Assembly (NCBI RefSeq): GCF_004125265.1
Contig: NZ_RDTE01000003.1
Span: 1,860,001 to 1,924,000 of the forward strand
Length of the DNA: 64,000 bases
Direction: 5' to 3'
DNA from: Streptomyces lydicus
GTDB lineage: Bacteria; Actinomycetota; Actinomycetes; Streptomycetales; Streptomycetaceae
The position numbers and the translations under genes were made by a program. The notes below the pieces were generated by a model. It made no database searches and was not told the DNA's origin. It was given only the letters and a program-made list of their open reading frames with translations. Shown in pieces: positions 43,631-51,872 of this stretch. Numbering within the stretch: the stretch's first letter is position 1; each line of letters starts with the position of its first letter.

Positions 43631-44874
43631 TCCTCGACCTTTTCGCGGGGCCGGGCGGCTGGAGCAGGGCTCTGAGCGTCCTCGGTGCCCAGGACATCGG
43701 CCTGGAATGGGACGAGTGGGCCTGTAAGACGCGTACTGCCGCTGGGCAGTTGACAATTCGGACCGACGTGGCGACGTATCCGACGTGGCCCTTCACCGGC
43801 CGGACCCGCGGGCTGATCGCGTCCCCGCCGTGCCAGGCATGGTCGACGGCCGGCAAACGTCTCGGGCTGATCGACCAGCCCCTGGTCCATCAGGCGGTCG
43901 CCGACCTCGCGGTGGGCCGCGACACCCGCGAGCGGCTGCTCGCCGCCTGCCGCGACGAGCGCTCCCTGCTCGCCGCGGAGCCGATGCGCTACCTCCACGC
44001 CCTGCACACGGTCGGCGAGCCCGAGTGGGTCGCCATGGAGGAGGTGCCGGATGTCCTGCCGCTGTGGAAGCAGTACGCGGCCATCCTGCGCAGCTGGGGC
44101 TTCTCCGTGTGGGTGGGCATCCTCAACGCCGCTGACTTCGGTGTTCCCCAGACACGGCGGCGGGCGATCCTCCTTGCCTCCAGGGTCCGCACAGCGCAGC
44201 CTCCGGCCCCGACCCATGCCCGGATCGCCGAGCCCGATTCGTTGTTCGGGCCGGGCCGTGCCCGCTGGGTCAGCATGGCCGACGCCCTGGGCTGGGGCGC
44301 CACCTCTCGGCCCGTCCCCACTATCTGCGCCGGGGGCGGGCCGGGCGGCGGCGCGGAGCCTTTCCCCTCCGGCTCCCGAAAGGCACTGTCCTGCGCCCGC
44401 GAACGCGGCACCTGGGTCTCCCACCCGGACAGCCTCGTGCCCGGGCCTGGGCGGGAAGGAACCGGGCCGGCGGTCCGGGCCGGAGCCCGGGACGATCCGC
44501 CTGCGGATCTTTCCCGTCCGGCGCCCGGCTGGTCCTGGTCCTTGCGGAGCAACAACCAGACCAACGCCACCGTCCGTTCCGTCGAGGAGCCGGCGGGGAC
44601 GCTGTTCTTCGGGCACCGCTCGAACGAATGCACCTGGGTCGCCGAACCCGCCGCCACGCCTGCCGGTGACGCTGATCCCCCGGCTCCCATCCGAATCACC
44701 GCCCGCGAGGCCGGCCTGCTTCAGACGTTCCCCGCCGACTACCCCTGGGCCGGCAACAAAGGCCAAATCTTCAGCCAGATCGGTAACGCCGTACCGCCCC
44801 GCCTCGCCGCCCACCTTCTCGCCCCGCACCTCGGCAAGACCCTCACCCCCGACGACTTCACCCTGGCCGCCTGA
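43627..44874 (+). CDS. DNA (cytosine-5-)methyltransferase
   Basis: TTG 43627 overlaps the previous stop (TTGA). Motif I is LDLFAGPGGWSRAL at 3-16, motif IV SPPCQAWS with catalytic Cys69, motif VI MEEVPDVLP (usual ENV changed to EEV), motif VIII QTRRRAIL, motifs IX-X near the end (LLQTFPADYPWAGNKG, QIGNAVPPRLA). The target domain lies between about 215 and 365. With 415 residues it is full length. It methylates cytosine C5 in an unknown site. With the PP-loop gene it forms a coupled pair, and no nuclease follows. Confidence 0.9.
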   Translation: MILDLFAGPGGWSRALSVLGAQDIGLEWDEWACKTRTAAGQLTIRTDVATYPTWPFTGRTRGLIASPPCQAWSTAGKRLGLIDQPLVHQAVADLAVGRDTRERLLAACRDERSLLAAEPMRYLHALHTVGEPEWVAMEEVPDVLPLWKQYAAILRSWGFSVWVGILNAADFGVPQTRRRAILLASRVRTAQPPAPTHARIAEPDSLFGPGRARWVSMADALGWGATSRPVPTICAGGGPGGGAEPFPSGSRKALSCARERGTWVSHPDSLVPGPGREGTGPAVRAGARDDPPADLSRPAPGWSWSLRSNNQTNATVRSVEEPAGTLFFGHRSNECTWVAEPAATPAGDADPPAPIRITAREAGLLQTFPADYPWAGNKGQIFSQIGNAVPPRLAAHLLAPHLGKTLTPDDFTLAA

Positions 44875-46001
44875 TGCCCCGCACTCCCGACCCGCCCGAG
44901 AGCGACGACCCGTACGACCCTTCGCCGCCGTGGCCCGTGCACTACGCCGAGCAAGCCCTGCTCGGCGCTGTGCTGCTCGAACCCCACCGCCTGAAGACCA
45001 TCGGCTTCCTGGAGCCGTACCACTTCGGCGCCCACGCCCACAGCGTGCTCTTCACCGCCATGCGCACCGTCCCGGCCCCCGCCCCGAGGGAGCATGCGAA
45101 GGACACCGCCTGGCTCGACGCCGTACTGAGCAAGGCGCGGCCCGAAGCGCCGGGGCTGACCGCCTCCCACCTGCACACGCTGATCCAGAGCTGCCCCCGG
45201 CCCCAGCACGCAGCGGCGTACGCGGGCATGTTGCGCGCGGGTCACGCCCGCCGGACGCTGCGCGAGCACGCCGACCGGCTGTGCCAGACCGCCACCGACA
45301 CCACCCTGCCGAGCCCGGCGACCACTGTCCTCGCGCAAGCCGATGCCCTGAGCCGCTACCTCGACGAACTCGCCACGCGCTTCGCCGCGCACCCCGGCTC
45401 CCTGCCCCGCACTCCCGCCTCGCCGCCGCCACCGCGGGAGGCCGGCGAAGAAGTCCTCGACGAGGAACGTCTGCTGCTCGCCACCGCGACCGCCCACCCG
45501 AATGGCCTCCACCTCATGCGGTGGCTGCAGCCGGAGGACTTCGCGCTGCCCCTGCACGGAGAGCTCTACCGGTGCCTGACCGCCCTCGCCCGCCGTGGTG
45601 ACGCGGTTGATCCGGTGACGGTTGTGTGGGAGGCCCAGCACCGGCAACTGCTCACCGAGCAAGTCGCAGCAGCAGACCTGATGGCGCTGGTATCCGATCC
45701 GGTCGGCCTGCCCGACTACTGGGGCGAGAGGATCGTGCGGCGGGCCTTGCTCGGCCAGGCGCACGCCGTTGGACTGCGGCTGGGCGTACTGACCGACGAC
45801 CCGGCCAACACCCCACACCAGTTGATCACCGGAAGCCGCCGCGCGCTCGCCGGTCTGTCCGCCGTACGTAGCCGGTGGCAGCACGCCACCTCACCCGCAT
45901 CGGAGAGCCGGCCCCCGCGCACCACCTCGTCGGCGGCGCCCCGGGCCGGTCCGCCGCGGACCACGGCTTCGCCCCCACCCACCGCACGCCTCACCCGCTG
46001 A
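44874..46001 (+). CDS. Protein with two DnaB N-terminal-type domains and no helicase domain
   Basis: ATG 44874 shares a base with the methylase stop. Residues about 22-150 (HYAEQALLGAVLLEPHRLKT, FLEPYHFGAHAHSVLFTAMR) fit the helical N-domain of replicative helicase DnaB. Residues about 195-300 repeat it (DEERLLLATATAHPNGLHLM, WLQPEDFALPLHGELYRCLT). The RecA-like motor, Walker A included, is missing; the end is a disordered Pro/Arg tail. It could bind primase, cap or load the host helicase, or regulate plasmid replication. Confidence 0.75.
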   Translation: MPRTPDPPESDDPYDPSPPWPVHYAEQALLGAVLLEPHRLKTIGFLEPYHFGAHAHSVLFTAMRTVPAPAPREHAKDTAWLDAVLSKARPEAPGLTASHLHTLIQSCPRPQHAAAYAGMLRAGHARRTLREHADRLCQTATDTTLPSPATTVLAQADALSRYLDELATRFAAHPGSLPRTPASPPPPREAGEEVLDEERLLLATATAHPNGLHLMRWLQPEDFALPLHGELYRCLTALARRGDAVDPVTVVWEAQHRQLLTEQVAAADLMALVSDPVGLPDYWGERIVRRALLGQAHAVGLRLGVLTDDPANTPHQLITGSRRALAGLSAVRSRWQHATSPASESRPPRTTSSAAPRAGPPRTTASPPPTARLTR

Positions 46002-46058
46002 CCACAAACCCGCCGGTGGCCGGCCCCATGATCCGGCCGCCGGCAGAAAGAACGCCTC

Positions 46059-47426
46059 TTGGTGACACCGTCATCCATCGACGCGCGCGTCCGCCTCGAT
46101 ACCCACCCCACGCACCCCAGCGCCGTGATCGCCACCCTGACCGGCACCCAGGCTCACATCCCGCACATGGGTCTGGAAGCCGCCGACTGGCACGTTGTCG
46201 CCAAGAACACCTTGGTCCTGGCCCGCATCGACCACGAGGAGCCCTACTGGGCCGCGGACGCCGCCCGGGAACTGATCGCCTCGGGGATCGCCGTCGAGAT
46301 CACGCCCCGGCTCCGGGAAGCCATCGACGAGGAATGGACATGGGCCGACTACCCCATGCACTGGTGCACCCGCACCGAGATCCGGGAGGTCTCCGCCGAG
46401 GCCCAGAAGATCTACGACGACATCCGTCACGGTCTCCTCCTCATCCACGCCCACGCCCACGATGGCCACACCACCGTCGCGGTCGGGACCTACCTCAACA
46501 CCGGCAAGAGCATCTACCTCCACGGCGAGAACCACCTGCGGCAGGTCGCCCGCACCTTCGACTCACCCGCCAAGGCGCTGGTCGACTTCGAGCGGATCCA
46601 CCGCGACACCATGCGCCCTGGCCCCGCACCTTTGACCGACACCGAACGCGCCGCTGCCGAAGCCCGGACCACCGTCGACACACCGCCCGCAGAGCCCGAA
46701 CCTCCGCGCCCGGAGCCGGAGACCGTACCCTCCTACGCCGCCGATCCCGGCGACCACGACGCCCTCCTCGATGACTTCCTCGACTCCCACGGCGACTGGT
46801 CGAAGTGGCGCACCTGGTCCGACGAGACCACCCACGCCATCCACGAATCCCAGACCCTGCGCATCGAGCGCACCCACGACGTCCCCGCCCACGAGCCCGC
46901 CTGGACCATCGCGGCGTACGAGACGCCCGTCTCGGACCGCATGTGGCACCTCACCGCGACAGGAGCGACACCCGCCCCCGTACTCCAGGAACTGCTGGAC
47001 CACCTCGCCGACGGCGACGGATGGGACACCGCCGTCGGCCGCGCGGTGGACAAGAAGGCGGTCACCGCCTCCACGAAGCCGCTCGGGTGGAAGCACACGG
47101 TCGACGGGCGCTTCATCCGTTGGACGGCTCCATCCGAGGACACGGGGGTGCAGTTCGACGTCTTCGCTGCCGAGAGGTCGAGCAGCTCCGCCGCCTGGAC
47201 CGTGTGGGCGGGCCCCAGCATCGACCGGCCCCGCTGGGCACTGCACGCCTCGCCCCACGTGCCGGCTTCGATGCTCGCCGGCCTGGCCGCAGAACTTGCG
47301 CTCGGCACCGGCACCCGCTGCCACGGGCTCGGCATGAGTGCGCCCCGGCAGCCGACCCCGCCAAATGCGAAGCTACCCGCCGCTGCCCCCACCAGCCCCG
47401 CACCCCCAGCCCGCCGACTCCACTGA
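46059..47426 (+). CDS. Large DUF317-related protein
   Basis: TTG 46059 starts a 455-residue protein. Residues 1-200 are a distinct alpha/beta domain (HPSAVIATLTGTQAHIPHMG, DHEEPYWAADAARELIASGI, GTYLNTGKSIYLHGENHLRQ). After an acidic Pro linker, about 235-440 carry DUF317-like lobes (HAIHESQTLRIERTHDVPAH, WHLTATGATPAPVLQELLDH, WALHASPHVPASMLAGLAAE). The family end motif is kept, but the SPD signature is weak (APSEDTG). It is the last intact gene of the long operon. Confidence 0.68.
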   Translation: MVTPSSIDARVRLDTHPTHPSAVIATLTGTQAHIPHMGLEAADWHVVAKNTLVLARIDHEEPYWAADAARELIASGIAVEITPRLREAIDEEWTWADYPMHWCTRTEIREVSAEAQKIYDDIRHGLLLIHAHAHDGHTTVAVGTYLNTGKSIYLHGENHLRQVARTFDSPAKALVDFERIHRDTMRPGPAPLTDTERAAAEARTTVDTPPAEPEPPRPEPETVPSYAADPGDHDALLDDFLDSHGDWSKWRTWSDETTHAIHESQTLRIERTHDVPAHEPAWTIAAYETPVSDRMWHLTATGATPAPVLQELLDHLADGDGWDTAVGRAVDKKAVTASTKPLGWKHTVDGRFIRWTAPSEDTGVQFDVFAAERSSSSAAWTVWAGPSIDRPRWALHASPHVPASMLAGLAAELALGTGTRCHGLGMSAPRQPTPPNAKLPAAAPTSPAPPARRLH

Positions 47427-47549
47427 CGAGTACCCGCCGGTGGCCGGCCCCCGCGCACCAAGGCCACCGCGGCACTCCGGTCCGGTCCGTCGCGGACCAT
47501 CAGTGCAGTGGCGCTTCGTGCCCGGCCAGCCTCGAAAGAAGGAAGCACG

Positions 47550-47708
47550 ATGCCGCGGCCTATACGAGCCGGACGGGCCCTGGCCACCGCGCTGCGCTCC
47601 ATACCCGGCGGCACCTCCGGGTTGTCCCGGTGGCTTGACGAGGGTCTCTCTGCAGCTGTTTGCGACAGAGGAACCCAGACCGTAAGAATCGGGCCACGGA
47701 GGTATTAA
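47550..47708 (+). CDS. Small hypothetical protein, 52 aa
   Basis: ATG 47550 lies 6 bases after GAAGGAAG. The product is MPRPIRAGRALATALRSIPG, then GLSRWLDEGLSAAVCDRGTQ. The ribosome site is convincing but the protein is short and unrecognised; it may be the start of a truncated gene, since the following DNA is decayed. Confidence 0.4.
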   Translation: MPRPIRAGRALATALRSIPGGTSGLSRWLDEGLSAAVCDRGTQTVRIGPRRY

Positions 47709-47930
47709 AGGTGAACGGACGGATCTTGCAGAAGAGGCGACAGGAGAAACCGCACTCGCTGCTCCTACGCATGTGACGCGCCTGCGCATCCGCTCGAGGA
47801 CGTTGCGACTGGCTAGTGGTACTGAACGCCCCGGAAGGGCCAGTGGTGATGCACCGGGAGCGGACTCGGCGTGCTGCTCTGCGCTGCGCCAGTCGTCTTG
47901 TTGGCAGCGCAGCGGTACCTTCTGCCGAAG
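47709..47930. other. Decayed intergenic DNA
   Basis: No frame of convincing composition is present on either strand. Base composition is more mixed than in the operon before it, in keeping with a degraded junction. Confidence 0.45.
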
Positions 47931-48225
47931 TCACACCCGTGGACATGGTGACACCGCAGATCGCTGCTCAGACCCCGCGGATGGCTGACCAGAACTCCTC
48001 TTTGCGATCAGCTCCTCTATCAGGGCACCGAGCGGTTCGGGCAGGGGGATCGGGCAGTCGCCGAGCGTGATCTTCGGCCTGTAGTCCTCCCGTTGCACGT
48101 GGTCGACAGTAAGGTGGCGAATGAGTGTTGACGTGCTGTGCGCAGAGCAGTAGGAGCAGGCCGACGCCCCGGGGACCGCGCTCCTTGTAAAGACTGGTCA
48201 AGCTCCCGAGGGAGGCGGTCGGCAA
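47931..48225 (-). pseudogene. Decayed integrase-like gene fragment
   Basis: On the minus strand LGSLTSLYKERGPRGVGLLL and LLLCAQHV in one frame are continued in another by TLIRHLTVDHVQREDYRPKI, TLGDCPIPLPEPLGALIEEL to TGA at 47931. The joined piece resembles the section of Streptomyces integrase-like or replication-relaxation-like proteins in which LxxLYGQxxxRIxxLTxDxV precedes a strand-rich part. It has a frameshift near 48130 and lacks both ends. Confidence 0.4.
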
Positions 48226-48267
48226 TATAGCGGCGGATCCCCGGTTACCGAAACCGGGGATCCGCCG
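48226..48267 (+). promoter_or_regulatory. Palindromic promoter element, copy E
   Basis: This is the longest copy: 16-base perfect arms beginning CGGCGGATCCCCGGTT (48231-48246) around a 5-base centre, ending at 48267. TATAGC (48226-48231) lies 7 bases before the CCCC. No plus-strand gene follows for over 1 kb, so it is an orphan or serves a small RNA, unless it reads toward the decayed minus-strand gene. Confidence 0.62.
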
Positions 48268-48374
48268 AATACTTGTGACTCCACCGCCACTTCCTGACTG
48301 CCCCGTCGAAAGGCCGCAGAGCGACGATCCATAACGTCAACAGCGCCAGGTACGCAACACCAGCCCCAGCCCTG

Positions 48375-49262
48375 TCAGGCCGCGGCGTAGCTGAGCCGGA
48401 ACAGGTCCTGGGCGCGCTCCAGGTCCCGCTCGGTCCGCAGCTGCAGCTCCAGGTCGCCCGTGCCGTGGTGGCCGAGCCCTGTCACGTCCCGGGTGAAGCC
48501 GGGAATGAGGTCGACGCTCTTCGGGTCGGCCTTGAGGTAGACGAGGAGCTTGGTCTGCTGCGGCGGGCAGACACACGCGAAGTTCCGCAGTCGCTGGTAG
48601 GCACGGTACTGCTTTCGCTGGACCCGAGTGATGCCGTCCCCGAGGCCGAGCAGTGCTTCGTCAACCGCCACGGCCAGTTCCGTCAACGCCACGTCCCGCC
48701 GCCGCGTGCTCGGCACGCCGGCCACACGGCGACGGGCCGTCGCGGGTGCCGCACTCTGTCCCGTGTGCGAGGCAACGGCCTCAAGGGCGATGTGGTCATC
48801 GCCGAAGAGGCGGTAGCGGACGAGGTCGATGCTGCGCCGGTGCTCGCGCACGGCGTGGATGTCGTAGCGGGTGAAGTCGCCGGCCACGCAGATCAGCCTC
48901 GGTGCACTCCACAGCACCTGGGACGCGGCCGTGGCGCCGAGCCGGTCGCGGACCAGATGCCCGAACTCGGGCCGGTGATCCATCAGCCAGGACAGATAGA
49001 AGAGCCCCTGGTTGATCACGCCTGCATCCGTGCCGCGCTTGTACTCCACGACGACGGGTGCCCCGTTCTCGTCAACCCCCAGCGAATCGATGCGTCCACC
49101 GTGGACCGGCCCCGTGCTGTACTCGCTCGCCAGGAACCGGACGCCCAGCATCGTCTCCATGTGCGCCTCGATCAGGCACTGGATATCCGCCTCGATCTCG
49201 GCCAGACGCGGCGCGACCTCGGTCACGCCGCCCATCGTGTTGAACAGCTTCAGGCCCGACAC
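48375..49262 (-). CDS. PD-(D/E)XK nuclease-fold protein, DUF5655/DUF91-like
   Basis: GTG 49262 follows GAGGGGAAG by few bases and starts SGLKLFNTMGGVTEVAPRLA (295 aa); the frame is open to 49409. The nuclease core is STGPVHGGRIDSLGVDENGA then VVVEYKRG, the D...ExK arrangement shared with NucS-like and restriction nucleases. QVLWSAPRLICVAGDFTRYD follows. The C-terminal 90 residues (TKLLVYLKADPKSVDLIPGF) form the DUF5655-type domain. It is usually described as a DUF91 or DUF5655 protein and may act in DNA repair or defence. Confidence 0.8.
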   Translation of the reverse strand: MSGLKLFNTMGGVTEVAPRLAEIEADIQCLIEAHMETMLGVRFLASEYSTGPVHGGRIDSLGVDENGAPVVVEYKRGTDAGVINQGLFYLSWLMDHRPEFGHLVRDRLGATAASQVLWSAPRLICVAGDFTRYDIHAVREHRRSIDLVRYRLFGDDHIALEAVASHTGQSAAPATARRRVAGVPSTRRRDVALTELAVAVDEALLGLGDGITRVQRKQYRAYQRLRNFACVCPPQQTKLLVYLKADPKSVDLIPGFTRDVTGLGHHGTGDLELQLRTERDLERAQDLFRLSYAAA

Positions 49263-49469
49263 CTTCCCCTCTTCGGCTACGTAGCCCGCAACACCCAGGG
49301 GCGCAAGATTGTTTCCGCGAAGGTCTTCGGTCCTGTGAAGATGGTGTGAGAGGCTACAAACGGCTCGCCGGGGACGCCCGCGTCCCACGGTCACCGAGGA
49401 ATCGCACATCCCACGTGCGTCCCACGCGCCGCCGGGACCAGTGCTGGGAAGTAGCGTTTCCGCAGGTCA

Positions 49470-49515
49470 ACCCCCGTAGCTCAGTGGATAGAGCAGGCGC
49501 CTTCTAAACGCCTGC
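49470..49515 (+). pseudogene. 5' half of a tRNA-Arg(TCT) gene
   Basis: The acceptor strand CCCCCG, TA, a D arm (GCTC, loop AGTGGATA, GAGC) and an anticodon arm with loop CTTCTAA (anticodon TCT) are in correct register, with a C-A mismatch closing the anticodon stem. The variable loop, T arm and 3' acceptor strand do not follow. The break just after the anticodon arm is where tRNA-targeting integrases commonly cut, so this may be a scar of an attachment site. Confidence 0.7.
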
Positions 49516-49594
49516 CTCACGCCTGCATGACGGCCGACGAAGCCGCGCAACTCAATGGCGATGCAACTCAGCTTCCCTGGCATTGAGAACACAC

Positions 49595-49687
49595 AGCGCA
49601 AACCCTCCAGGGCTGATGACGGCCCTGCTGCTCCTGCGGGGTGGATGGGCGGTGCTTGTGTGCGAACCCTCTCCCTCATCTCTTCCT
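49595..49687 (+). repeat. Two relic CRISPR repeats, 64 bp apart
   Basis: 49595-49623 matches the 29-base repeat of the array at 57.5-58.7 kb at 23 of 29 positions, including AACCCTCC and GGGCTGATGACG. A second, half-preserved copy (TGCGAACCCTC at 49661-49671) starts 64 bases later, the period of the intact array (64-65). Orientation is the same. The copies overlap the open frame upstream of the toxin gene, which argues that this part of the frame is not coding. Confidence 0.65.
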
Positions 49688-49821
49688 CCGCGTGGCTCTG
49701 GTCCCATCGCTGCCACACCGCAGTGTCCCGCGGCAGCTTGGCCGATAGGAAGCGCCGGGGCGAAGCACTTCAACCGCCTGTGGCAGACTGGTCGGCTCGC
49801 GTAGGCCCGGGGGTTGCAGGC

Positions 49822-51384
49822 TTGTCTTTTCGTACGCACGCAGTTGACCTGATCAACTCCTCGTGGGGGATGCACACCCTCAACGAGCTGCTCATCGAGC
49901 TGGTGCTCGCGCTGATCAGGGAACTGGATGAGCAGGCCGGGATGGCCGGCGACGACGACGCTGGACGGGCCTTTGCCGCCCTGTACCACAGTGCCTCGAA
50001 GACAACCGTGAACCAGATGGGCGAGGCCGCGCACGCCATGGGGCGGGGAAGCGAGTCGCTGCTGCAGACGGCCAACAACTACATGGCGACGGAGAGCAAA
50101 GTCGCGGAAGACATGCTCGCCGCGATCGGGCAGCGCAGCACGTCCGAGCCCTACTCCGGCAAGTCGGCGGACTGCGCCCCAGCACCCCGGGGCCGTGGGA
50201 ACGAACTGTCCGAGGTTATCGGGGAGACCTCCGCGATCGACAAGTACCTTGTCGGTGACCGCTTCCGTGGCGACCCGGAAAAGCTCCGGTCGGTGGCGCG
50301 AACCTGGCGAAAGGCGAAGAATATTTCGGAGCGCGTCCTGTCCGACGCGCAGGATTGTTGGAGGACGGCCGCACGTAACCATGAAGGGAAGACCGCAGAG
50401 GCGATCGACGTCTTCTACAACAAGTTCGTGGGCCGTGACCACCCGACGGCGAAGGCGGAGCCGTCGTGCACTCTGCTGGCCAATTTGCCAGCTGCCTGCC
50501 AGCAGCTCGCCAACGCCTGCGACAGCTACGCCGACCACGTCGAAGCTGCCAGCAAGAAGTCGTGGGGTGAGACCGCCTCCGATGCATTGTTCGACAGCGG
50601 CGGCGATTCCGTCTGGGACAACCCCGCCTTCGGAGGGAACGGTGAGGATGGTGGGCTCCACGCGGCGGTCTCTGGCGACGACCGCATCATGGGCCTCGCC
50701 AGCCTGGGCCATAGTCTGGACTCCTCGCAATCGCGCGTACGTGTTCCGCGGCCCGACCCGGCCCCCTGGAAGCCGAGCCCGATCCTTCCGCCAGGACTTC
50801 CTCTCCCGCTGCCGCCTCGAATTCCCATCATGATCCCGGCCGGCTACACCAAACCCGATCCGAGCCTCTACCGTCCCGCGATGCCGCCCCCTGTTCCCCC
50901 CGACCCGCGGTTCCCGGCGCTGACGCCCACCGAGCGACAAAGTTTCAACCGATGGGCACACGGCCTTCGCGACGGAGGCTTCTCCGGCGGCACCAAGGCC
51001 GAAAGGGACTACCAACACCGCACCGCGGGCTACCCGGAGAAGGAGGTGCCGATCGATCCGCGCAAGTCGGCCCTCGGCACACTGATGGTGGACGGCTTGC
51101 GCGACACCGACGGCATGGCGGTGGAGGCGAAGTTCGTCAAGAGGCCGGGATGCACATACCGGAACCTCGACGACCTCGAGAACAGCGACAGCTTCCACGA
51201 GAAGGTGCTCCACAAAAAGGACGAAAAAGAGCTGTACAAGTACAAGGCGGCGATCGAATACCCAGCCCACGCAGGACGCTTGCGCGGCGTAGAGGTCGCC
51301 ACCAACGACCCCGAGGCCGTGCCCTACTGGGATGCTCTGCTCGTCGCCCACGGAGTCAACGGCTACAGCCGGCACGTGCCCTGA
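49822..51384 (+). CDS. Polymorphic toxin with C-terminal nuclease domain
   Basis: The frame is open from 49555, but its first part overlaps CRISPR relics; TTG 49822 (LSFRTHAVDLINSSWGMHTL) is the likelier start, giving 520 aa. Residues 15-300 are helical with WXG100/LXG-like features (NELLIELVLALIRELDEQAG, TTVNQMGEAAHAMGRGSESL), which direct toxins to type VII-like export. A Pro-rich linker follows. The C-terminal 140 residues (YQHRTAGYPEKEVPI, VDGLRDTDGMAVEAKFVKRP) are a restriction-endonuclease-fold toxin with ExK. It would cut nucleic acid in competitors. The next gene is the probable immunity gene. Confidence 0.82.
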   Translation: MSFRTHAVDLINSSWGMHTLNELLIELVLALIRELDEQAGMAGDDDAGRAFAALYHSASKTTVNQMGEAAHAMGRGSESLLQTANNYMATESKVAEDMLAAIGQRSTSEPYSGKSADCAPAPRGRGNELSEVIGETSAIDKYLVGDRFRGDPEKLRSVARTWRKAKNISERVLSDAQDCWRTAARNHEGKTAEAIDVFYNKFVGRDHPTAKAEPSCTLLANLPAACQQLANACDSYADHVEAASKKSWGETASDALFDSGGDSVWDNPAFGGNGEDGGLHAAVSGDDRIMGLASLGHSLDSSQSRVRVPRPDPAPWKPSPILPPGLPLPLPPRIPIMIPAGYTKPDPSLYRPAMPPPVPPDPRFPALTPTERQSFNRWAHGLRDGGFSGGTKAERDYQHRTAGYPEKEVPIDPRKSALGTLMVDGLRDTDGMAVEAKFVKRPGCTYRNLDDLENSDSFHEKVLHKKDEKELYKYKAAIEYPAHAGRLRGVEVATNDPEAVPYWDALLVAHGVNGYSRHVP

Positions 51385-51413
51385 TCGTGTTGGCGATCGA
51401 AGAGGAGAGGGAA

Positions 51414-51872
51414 ATGGACGACGACGCCGCCGAATTCCGAACCATGTTCATCTTCAGTCCGCCCGAAGGCGCTCCCCAGGGATGGGGGCTCACCTTCCCC
51501 TCCTTCACCGACGCCTTGCGCACGAAGGAGCCCGGGGCGGTCATGGAGACATGGAGCGGGCAATACACGGGAGAGACGCTCTCCTTCCAGTTCGGCACAT
51601 CCGTCGGCGACACCGCCGAAGGAATGGTGGGAGTGGAGCCAAACGGCGTAGCCATCGAGGACTGCACCGCTGCCGAAGCGGCCGACTTTGCAGCATGGCT
51701 CCAGCAGGCCATCGTGCCGGCGGGCAGCGGGCTCATGGTCAACATCCGCGAAGGCGTGGAGTGGGAGCTGCCCCTGGTGGAGCTCCGAAGCGGCACGGTG
51801 AATGAGCTGGAAGAGTGCCTGGTCGGACATGTCGACCGGGTGCTTCGGTATGAGGAGGAACAGCTCGGATAG
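51414..51872 (+). CDS. Probable immunity protein for the polymorphic toxin
   Basis: ATG 51414 follows GAGGAGAGGGAA, 29 bases after the toxin stop. The 152-residue protein is acidic and alpha/beta (FRTMFIFSPPEGAPQGWGLT, MVGVEPNGVAIEDCTAAEAA, WELPLVELRSGTVNELEECL). Acidic small proteins directly after nuclease toxins usually bind and block them. The assignment rests on position and charge; the immunity family itself is not recognised. Confidence 0.7.
   Translation: MDDDAAEFRTMFIFSPPEGAPQGWGLTFPSFTDALRTKEPGAVMETWSGQYTGETLSFQFGTSVGDTAEGMVGVEPNGVAIEDCTAAEAADFAAWLQQAIVPAGSGLMVNIREGVEWELPLVELRSGTVNELEECLVGHVDRVLRYEEEQLG

Noticed and set aside
49555..49821. N-terminal extension of the polymorphic toxin
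   Set aside because: The stretch includes relic CRISPR repeats and lacks protein-like composition; TTG 49822 is a better start.
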